Shown: one piece after another, positions 1-9,400 of the stretch
How positions within the stretch are numbered: position 1 is the first letter of the stretch
Layout of the letters: each line of letters opens with the position of its first letter
Assembly (NCBI GenBank): GCA_028565635.1
Contig: JAOXYB010069224.1
Location: 1 to 10,008, forward strand
Direction: 5' to 3'
Length of the DNA stretch: 10,008 nucleotides
Origin: Phoronis ovalis
Taxonomy: Eukaryota > Phoronida > Phoronidae
The notes under the pieces: generated by a model
What the model saw: only the letters and a program-made list of their open reading frames with translations
What the model was told of the DNA's origin: nothing
Databases searched by the model: none
Position numbers and translations under genes: made by a program

Positions 1-379
1 TTGCCAATCAGCCCATACACCCTAAAGAAACTTACCAGAACAACTCTTAACTCCTTAAACTAGCGTCAAAAAATGTTCTTGCATCATTTTATCTCAGTGT
101 TTTAAGGTATGATTTAGAAAACTCAGATGAATTATGCTAAAACATTCCAACTTGGATTTTATTGAATTCTTGCTGGGAAAAATTGGGATTACATCTTGAC
201 AGATTTAGTTTTGTTTTTTAATTTTAAACATGCTTGTATATCAATTAAATTATGGAAAATTAATAAAACTAACACATTATTTTGTACAATATTCCAGAGT
301 TTTGTCTGCACCTTGGAATTCCATTAGAATCGAAGTAGCCAGGGTCCTGTCCACGATAACCAGCTCAAAGGACAGAAAA
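1..379 (+). other. Upstream region / 5' UTR, possibly including a spliced 5' exon edge at 298
   Basis: AT-rich sequence with no recognisable gene and no convincing TATA box or core promoter. A good 3' splice-site look-alike (pyrimidine-rich stretch ending ATTCCAG) ends at 297, so 298-379 may be the 5' part of exon 1, joined to an upstream exon outside the window. No stop codon interrupts the coding frame from 298 to 380. This stretch could therefore be 5' UTR or extra N-terminal coding sequence; I favour 5' UTR because of the good ATG context at 380. Confidence 0.4.
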
Positions 380-455
380 ATGGCCAACAGAAAACAGTTT
401 TTTCAGATGAGTCAGCAACAACAGGTTGGAATTGATAATGCATCCAGTGTACAAG
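380..455 (+). CDS. Coding exon 1 (start codon, N-terminus, residues 1-25)
   Basis: The start is placed at the ATG at 380, which has A at -3 and G at +4, a good initiation context. It begins MANRKQFF and runs into a Gln-rich stretch (QQQQ). The exon ends with donor CAAG|GTAGAT at 456 in phase 1. A second in-frame ATG at 407 is a weaker start candidate. The peptide has no domain and looks disordered. Confidence 0.68.
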
Positions 456-3400
456 GTAGATCAAACTTTACCTGCTGTCATCCTTATGTCACATATGCTT
501 ACAGTATTAAATATTGCAAATTATGAATATGAGAAGTACTGTGCATTTATTTTATTCAGTTATGCAATCACCCTAAGTTAATTTGTGTCTGCTTTGTCAA
601 TTGAAGTCTAAATGTCGGCATTTTTTAGCTCAACAGTCGATACATTCCTATGAAACACCACCACCAGCACAGCAACATTATATACCGGGGCTAACACCCA
701 AACCAAACGAGCTAAATTCAGGTTTGTAATAGTCATCTAAGAGGTGGCTAGTATGTGTACGATAAATCATCTCTGGAATATTTGTTTTTAGTGTACTGCA
801 GTGCTTAAGCCCCTATACCTGCAACCCGCCCGCTCCCAACTTCGAAAAAAATATCGTCAACCACCCACCCGCTTGCAATTATGCCCACCCCAAAATGTAT
901 ATGTTATCAGTAACGATATGCTTAATTGTGCACCAAAAGAACTGGTAAAAGAATCACACTTACTGCGATCGTACCATTACTTGATGGAGTTTTCCATTAA
1001 TAGATAATTTATACTGCTGTAGTGAAAGGTCATAAATGAGTAACTGCCGCATTCTGACAGTTGCGAGGTAACATGCGGTTTGTGATATCAAGATGCTTTC
1101 TAACTAGATAGAAACTTGTTTTAATTGGATATTTCCTGAGTTTCTCAATTGCTTGGAGCTCCTTCCTAATATTATAAAAGCTTGGCTCATTTTCTATGAG
1201 GACATGTAATGATATAATTGTTGACTCTGGACATATAATGAATCAGATATAATTGTTGACTCAGGAATCTGTTTAATGAATGTTTGCTAAGGCATGGTTA
1301 AAAGCAATATTTCGGAATATCTTTCTACACAAAAGTTGGTCTCATTTTTAATTTTACATTTTCAATTAGGTGGATGTGCTGCAATTTCAAACTACTGGTT
1401 ATGTAAAACTGTACATAAAATCATTATGATTGACAGATGTACAAATCAATTTCCTGCCAGCTTCCAAATAAAGTATGTCATGAGAATAGATTTATCAGAT
1501 AACACAAAATCTTTTCAGTTGTCTTTCTAGCTATAATTTCGAACGCTTATAAGTAACTTACTTCATGTTTGTAGCCACACCTCAGAAAACAGTACATAAG
1601 CCGAATGTACTACCAGATACGCCTTTGAAGGATAATTCTCCAAAGAAAGTACCAAAATACCTTGTTGATGAATTCCTTAGTGGCGCTAAACATCCTGTTA
1701 GTGCTCTCATGGAATATTCTTCAATGACGCGTCTAACCACAATATTCAAAGAAGTACCTCTTAATCCACCAACTATCATGGGCAAGTTTGCTTGCATGTG
1801 TTCTGTTGAGGGGTTCGAATTTCCGCAAGGTACAGGGAAAACAAAGAAAGAGGCTAAAACCAATGCTGCTAAATCTGCCTTCACAGCTCTACTCAGATTG
1901 GATGAAGATGATGTTAATGAAAAAGGTGAGACTTTAAAACTGCACACCAATAGATAAACTAGTTTCATTAAAAAGTGTTTCTAGAAGATTATCAAGGTTT
2001 CATTAGTAAACATTTGCAGTCATCTCCATTGGACATTCAAGCACATTTAGCTTCTGTCTGATAGCTGGGTGCAAAGATCTTATCAATTTATTGTCAAGTA
2101 CACCAAACTCGCTCTACTAATCTCGGATTATTTTTAATTTTACATTTTCTAATTAATCTACTACGCTCTTTTAATCGCTTATATTAATAACAAGATAGAC
2201 TCACTGAGACTGATCTATAACACTACCTTGAATAGGAAGGGGAAAATGAACAATTATGTACTAATTAGCCAACGCTTCAATTTATTGCAAATAACTTTCT
2301 TCAGGAACTTTTATCCGCCATTTTGAATAGTCATAGTCTAAAATTTCCAAACCACAGATTTATTTCTATTTGGTCGCATAATGCAAAATGTTGTTGCCTT
2401 CCTGTGATTATTTATCTCAGTTAAATTGAGCTAAAAAAACCCCAACAATTTCCTTATTAGTACTTTTGGCTATCGGATTCATTGATTCAAATTTGCATTG
2501 TAACATTTTTCAGAATCTGGAAAAGTTATATTCGATGCTCGCGGAAGAAAAATGCATCTGAAAGAGGATGAATTACTGGAACCAAGCTGTGGTGCCACAG
2601 CGGCTGAACCATCCAGAGATTACCTGAGTGAGGCTGAAGTAGCTGACCCCGCAACGGCTGCTGGAACATTAGCAGAGAAGAATGATATAGCGCTACTTCG
2701 ACAATACTGCAAAAGCAAAGAAATACCATTTGCGATTGAAGTAACAGAAAACCCCGGGCCTACTGGGTTTGTTTTTGTTATTTAAGTACAGCTCTTATGA
2801 CCAGAGTAAATTATTAGATTTGCAAAATAATATAATTTATACAGTGTAGTGGGTCACGGCCATTGTAAAATAAAATGAATACTAGCCGCTATTTTAGCTT
2901 TTGACTATCAAACAAAAAGTATTGAAAGTACACATTTTATGCTTTCTAAAAATTCAAATCATGATATTATTTCAATAGAACTCTTGAGAAGGCCATTTTA
3001 GGCAAAGATGTTAATTTTTGAAAAAACTAAAAACTCAAAAATAGATTGAGGCAAATTGTCTCCACCTGCAAACTTGCACTAATAAGTAATTACACATACT
3101 GTCAAACAAACTGCATTGTGGGAAAATCTGAAAATAGTTTTGTAAATTACAAGAAAGTTGCAAGTTTGTAGGTCCATTAATGGTTTAATTGAATTTATTT
3201 TTTTTAATATGTTTAAATTAAGATTTTATCCACAACAGGCTCCACATTGGTCAGATGCCTAACAAGAAAATAATTTAGTTTCCATAAATAATAAACGTTT
3301 ATTTACCTGACTTTTTATCTTTAAATTATGCAAACAACTTTAGTTCATAACCAGCATCTCAGTACTGTGAAACTTGTACTAAGAAAATGTCTGGCCCTTC

Positions 3401-6400
3401 ATAACAAGTATCTCTAGTCAGTAGTACTGTGAAACTTGTACTAAGAAAATGTCCAGCCATTCATAACTGAACGCATATTCTGGCATTTCAGGTTGTATGA
3501 AGCAACAGTGTACATGCATGATGAAGAAATGGCCTGTGCCTGTGCAACAACTAAAAAAGAAGCAAAACGAAAAGCTGCTGAAGAGGCACTAGAGGACATG
3601 GCTGTATTTGAGGAGGTAGCAGTTTACCTTAATTTGAATTTACAACTGACGAATATTTAGTATTCTTTATTTAAAATAGAAGAAGCAGGTCTATTGAGGC
3701 AGATGAAAGCCTATTCCACGTCATGTGGAATTTGCCATGGAAAATTTAATATAACTTTGACCAGTTCTTTGTCATAATGATAACTTTATTTCATACTCTT
3801 CATCTGTAAAAAATTATTAAATTATGATCATCTTAATTAAGCTATTAATGGTTTATACTAAAGATACAAATGACATCCCTGGCCAGCTAACGACATTCAT
3901 CTCATTGCTAAGCTGTTTTACATTCTTTCCATGATCCACTTAATTTCTTTTTAGCATTTAATAAAACATGCCATATACTTTCAAAAAATAGTTTGGAGTA
4001 ATATTTTTATTCCAGACTTATGGACCTGTGGAAACAGAAGATCCAAGCTTTGCTTCAAAATTTGATCAGATAGCTCATATATGTATGAAAGCATATCATA
4101 AATGGATTGGAACAGCTAGGAAAAGTGTACCACAGCTTGCTGAAAAGGATTCAATAGCAGCTTTTGTTGTAAAGAAAAGTAAGTTATTTTCTTTTTTTGT
4201 CACTTGGAAAATTAACATCATCTTGCTTTGATTTATATCAGCAGCAGCATTTAAAATTATATTTCTATTAATTATAAAGATATTAGCTGATACCTGTAAA
4301 CTAAGGGCAATAATAAGGTATAGCTGTTAAAAAACGTTGGCTTCCATTTGAACATACATATGATCCGGAATTAAACATTAGCCTGATTTAATTGTTAATG
4401 ATTTATCCTACTAAAAACAATTTATAAAATACTGAAAATTTCAAAATCTCAAAAAAATTTCATTCATGTATACCACTGAATATAATTCCCGTATTATAAA
4501 CTAAAGATTTTTGACTTCAGAAAAAAATATTAAAATGCATCAGGCAAATTTTAGCTCTACTCTCGACTGGCAATACATATATTTCATACGAAGGTATTCT
4601 GTGAAGTGAATTTCTGAGCATTTTTATCCTGTATTTTCCATGCAGTGGCCAAGTGAAGATCATAATTATTTAATTGTTTATTTGAAATTAGGCACAAAAC
4701 GAATGTCACCACAATATCTCCGAATGCCATTTTTATGAAAAACTGATTGGATTATTTTGCAAACTTAAGATATAATTTTGGTTTGCCAAGGGTTGAGAAG
4801 GTGGCATTCTAACATTCGGATAACAAAATCTTTCTTTAGGTGCTGATAACGAGTACAACCTCTAAACAGCTGGACATTTTGAAATCTTAAAATTAAGAAT
4901 ATATCAAAGCAAAAAATTTAATACAATAAAGTGAAAATTTCAAATTATAACAAAAAATGAAATGAACTACGATTCTGGCTGGATTTTGATGTAATAGTCA
5001 TGAAACAGGCCATCACTCTTATGTGTTGTACCACTGATCACTGTGATGTATGAGCTAACATTTGCATCATACTTATTACAAATAGTGTGTAGTGAGCACA
5101 AAATGGTGTTGGGTGTAGCATGTTGCCATGGGAATCCTAATATTAGTTGACAAAAAATAGGTAGACAGAGGGCTATACAAAAGCTCATCGACTGACAAAA
5201 ACGGCCTTAGTGCATAATGTGGATAACTGCTTCAAAGAAACAGCTGTTTTGTACAATATTCCACAATTGATTCTTAACAGCTTTGTTGGCAAAAACATTT
5301 TACATGGAAAGGGTGGACATTTTTCTAGTTTTACTTTTAATTACCTTCCAAATAATGTGAACCAGAAAAATGCATAAAGTACACTCAATACAGAAACCAT
5401 CTCAATTTAGAACATCTAAGACTTGTGTCCTATCAGTAGCTGAAATGTTATACAACCCCAACCACCATAATCATTATAATTTTAATAACAGTCCATATAA
5501 TATTCTTTGACAACGTTTTATTAATAGGTGAATCTGATCCAGGAGAGGTGGTGGCTTTAGGTACGGGCCAATGCTGTATATCAAACAGTCACTTAACAAC
5601 AGTAGATGGCAGAGTGGTGCATGATTGTCATGGTTTGACGGTAGCTAGAAGATCATTACTTCGGTAGGTGTATGCGCAATAAATTAAAAGTATCCTCGGT
5701 AATGCTAGAGACATTGTCGTGACCTTTAACTTGGAGTTGATGAGTTTCATCAATGTTTGATTCCAGATCTCGGTAAAATACAAAGATATTCTGAGCAAAT
5801 GATTGGGCTGCCTGTTTACTATACTTAAGCTAGCAGTGCTATGGCATATCAATATCTAATGTCTGCATATGAACTTGTTATTTCCTCGAGCTGCAAGTGT
5901 TTGGAAGCAACCTCTGTTAGAGTATATCTCATACATAGCTTGTAACCAACAGCTATTGCAACATGACCATACAAATATCAACAATCAAATTGAAACACCG
6001 ACATATGCAACCGTATAGAAAAATCTGATTTGTTTTTAATTTTTCACAGCCTTGTAGCACTTGTAAAGATAACGAAGGGAATTCTGTAATAAGTATTGTT
6101 TCAGATATTTTCATCGTGAACTGAAACTGTACTATGATGGTAATCCAGTTCATTCTATTTTTACCAATGTACCAGATTCGACATTAATGATTATGAAAGA
6201 ACATGTCACGCTTCATTTATTTATTAACACGCTACCATGTGGAGACTCAAGATTTGATCCAGGGTAAGGCACAATTTCACTATAATGAAAGTTAATCCCA
6301 TAATCGTATTAATTTCTGTTAATCCTATAATGTATAAATAAACAGAATTTTAACTTCTCTGGTAAAACCAGAATGTAATAAATGCATATTATGTGCCTTT

Positions 6401-9400
6401 GCTATTGTATTTTTAGAACAACTGGACCAATGTCGGCAGAAGAAATAGTTATGAACAGTGAAAAATATCATGAGCCTGTGTTTGAGTGTGATTATTTTGG
6501 AATCCTTAGCACTAAATCTTCTATAGGTATTTAGTGATTTGCTTTAATGAGTTATAAAAAATTCTAGCAAAGCTACAGCTGGTATAACAAGCATCATGTG
6601 ACATCAGTTACACAAAAGGTGTTACACCTATGAATATCCATTGTTAGACTGGATATTTCATATTAATATACAAATACGGAATACATATAATTTTTTCATT
6701 TGTGTTATCCACTTTGAAATTTGCAACCGGAAAGCTTCAAAAATGATTAATTTTGTTTTATGGAGTTTTGTCATTTGCAGGTGAAGGTAGCCATGCACTG
6801 GACAAGAGCCGGCCCTACAATCCAACACTGCAAGGAATCATTCAGGGTCAACCCATACCAATAATGTCGTGCAGTGACAAACTACTTCGCTGGAATATTT
6901 TGGGTTTACAAGGGGCATTGCTAAGTCATTTTGTGCAGCCTGTTTATATCAGTACCCTGACTATAGGTTTGTTAACAGCCTTTAGCATAAAAATGCTAAA
7001 ATTGCTGAATTAACACATTAATCTCATTTTTATATCCAGTGATATTTATGCTTTTGTATTAGCTGGTGAAATTCCGAACAGCTATATATATTGTAAATTT
7101 AGTGTGACCTAGCATTCTAACTTTATTGGGGTTGTTATTAAAATAAAACTGATTGACTGTATTAGCTACATATGGTAACACCGGTTTCACAGTCTCTAAA
7201 CTTGCTTCAAAAGTAGTGTCATGTTATTGTACTCTTATTTTAAGGTCATCCGTTTGATCTTGGACATCTCAGTCGGGCATCATGCTGCCGTCTTGACCCG
7301 AATCAAGCTGATCAGTTCCCAGCAACTTATTATATGAATCATCCTACATTGGGGTTCCCTACATTTGGCGAGCCTGACTATGCGGAACATTACAGTCCTC
7401 TCAGCGTAAACTGGATGTTAACAGATGAACAGGTTGAAGTGTTGGACGGAACAACAGGAAAAAGTATACCACAGTAAGTACTGTGAACCGTGTAGCAGAC
7501 TTGCTATCATCGTACTTGTTGCTGACATTGTCATCATTGTCTAGGCCTCAATGTTTAGAAGAGCCTCCACAAAAACTGTATCATTCGTTTCCATATGTAA
7601 TTGTAGGACATTTTTAAAAGGTCTCAAGATATATTGAGGACCCAGGATTGAAGAGAATATATTTCAACCTAGTATATGTTTTAATAATTAAAACGAAAAG
7701 TTGCACAAGTGATATAAAAATGTACATTCCTGTGGCTATATAATTTGAATTTGATCACATATTCACTGATAACAAGCCATATTTTTAAGAATTTAAGTTC
7801 TAGTAAAAAATAAAAGTCCAAAATGCTTTAAACTTAGCATATTAAGTTATCTTTACATAAAAATCTTCAAAATCATTTGTCAGATTTTAAAAATGTTGCT
7901 TTATTCAGAAGTAACGTTAAAAAGTTTTGAAATTTATGGGTCAGTTCAAAATCATGACCTCTAAACTTAAGAATTTTAGAAATCTAATATACTTTTTTTT
8001 CCAAAAATGTCTGCTTCTCAGATTATGAGCACTATTTTCAGCTTTTTGTTAGAGTAATAACATTCTCAAAAATGAATACTTTTACATATACATGTAACTA
8101 GTGTCTCTTCACTTTGATTACGAAAAGTAGATAAAAATGTTTTAGTCAAATTACACTATAATCACAGTGTGGCTTAAGTTAATATCACAAATAAAAGCAT
8201 AGAGAAAATTCTGGTTTAAGATAAAAAAAAATTTTATTTTCTTTATAAGATCAAAGTGCATTACACGGAATTTCAAAATTTAAAATGTGTAAAAACCCGG
8301 TGTGATTCTAAGGATTTATGCAGTACCATCCATACCATGAGTAATTTGCTATGTTACTGTATCCCCCTTCACAAACGGAGACTAAAATCTCTCATCTTAC
8401 CTGGGGTATTACATCCAGATGAACACAATTATTAAGCACTCGCCTTTGATGAATTTCAAGGATGTAAGAATGAGCATTATATTATTATTTACATTACATC
8501 CACATGAATGGCATAAATTAGGGCGCAAATTCCTACAAAACAAGCATAATCCTATGCAAATCCACTGGATTAGACAAAACAAAGGGCGATATTACAGTTC
8601 GATGTGTAAACAACACAAAGGTTTTTTAAATAAATGCTGTATCCCTATCATACATGCACACGAACGCATTTATTCCATTGCAACAGCATAAAAGACACTG
8701 AAAAAACACCATTGCAAAGTGCTCGAATAGCACTGTCCGAATCATTAAACTTGGCATACGTTCATGTCTATAATAATTGAAATATTTTCCAGCACACTTT
8801 AGACTGCACTTCAAATAAACAGAAAGACACATAGCTTTAACATGTGTGTGTTCAGGGGAGATGACCTCTATGAACTTTGCTAGATGGCAGCACAAACCGG
8901 GAAAGGTTGAAAATTACATAGCACGCACGTCTTTTATGCAAAATGGTTATTTTCATTTAATTAGAAGATGTTAAAAAGTACTGCCGATATATCGGCAACT
9001 GGAAGGTAAAGGGTTAATGTATGATATTCTGTTTCAGTAACATTTGAAGTTGAATTTAACTTGATGCATCCTTTACTAGGTGTTCCCATTTGCAAGAACA
9101 TTTTTTGCATTTATTTAGTAAATTTTAATAGTTTGACAAGTGATTGTATACAAGCCCTGTATTTATATACTTCTCAGCCACTCGACTAGTATATTCTGAA
9201 GATTTAAATTTTTTTATAATCTTGTAAGTTGTTTACAGTGTGTTTCATTGTTTTAGGTCACCTTTTCGAGTTAGTGCTTCTGGTGCAAGTCGTATCTGCA
9301 AAGCAGGTTTTTACCATCGTTTTAAAGAAATCGCAAGAATGGGGAAAAAACATAAATTGACACAGTTTCGATGCTATAGGGAGGCTAAACAAACTGCCCC

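Larger units (their letters stand above)
722..1574 (+). other. Intron 2 (853 bases)
   Basis: Bounded by donor GTTTGT and acceptor TTTGTAG. Apart from the possible cassette exon near its 5' end and a small tandem duplication around 1202-1265, it is AT-rich and no feature is recognisable. An open stretch at 1294-1530 has no coding look and no splice sites matching the gene's frame. Confidence 0.75.

Noticed and set aside
631-637. Alternative exon 2 acceptor (CAACAG ending at 636)
   Set aside because: Joining exon 1 there meets a TGA after a few codons; the acceptor at 628 keeps the frame open.
1467-1472. AATAAA in intron 2
   Set aside because: Intronic, far from a stop codon in frame with a complete protein; premature polyadenylation is possible but unsupported.
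1294-1530. 78-codon plus-strand open frame in intron 2
   Set aside because: The sequence is AT-driven with no domain or matching splice sites; it looks like chance.
1582-1968. 128-codon minus-strand open frame
   Set aside because: It is the antisense shadow of exon 3, whose plus-strand frame encodes a clear dsRBD.
1343-2149. Shared 20-base string ATTTTTAATTTTACATTTTC in introns 2 and 3
   Set aside because: Low-complexity A/T sequence in an AT-rich genome, not convincing as a repeat family.
2526-2729. 67-codon minus-strand open frame
   Set aside because: Antisense shadow of exon 4; it has no recognisable domain.
5628-6153. Minus-strand open frames around intron 7 and exon 8
   Set aside because: They lie mostly in intron or antisense to a coding exon and show no protein-like pattern.
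8419-8895. Two overlapping open frames on opposite strands in intron 11
   Set aside because: Neither resembles a known protein, and they overlap each other. Kept only as part of the description of a possible decayed element.
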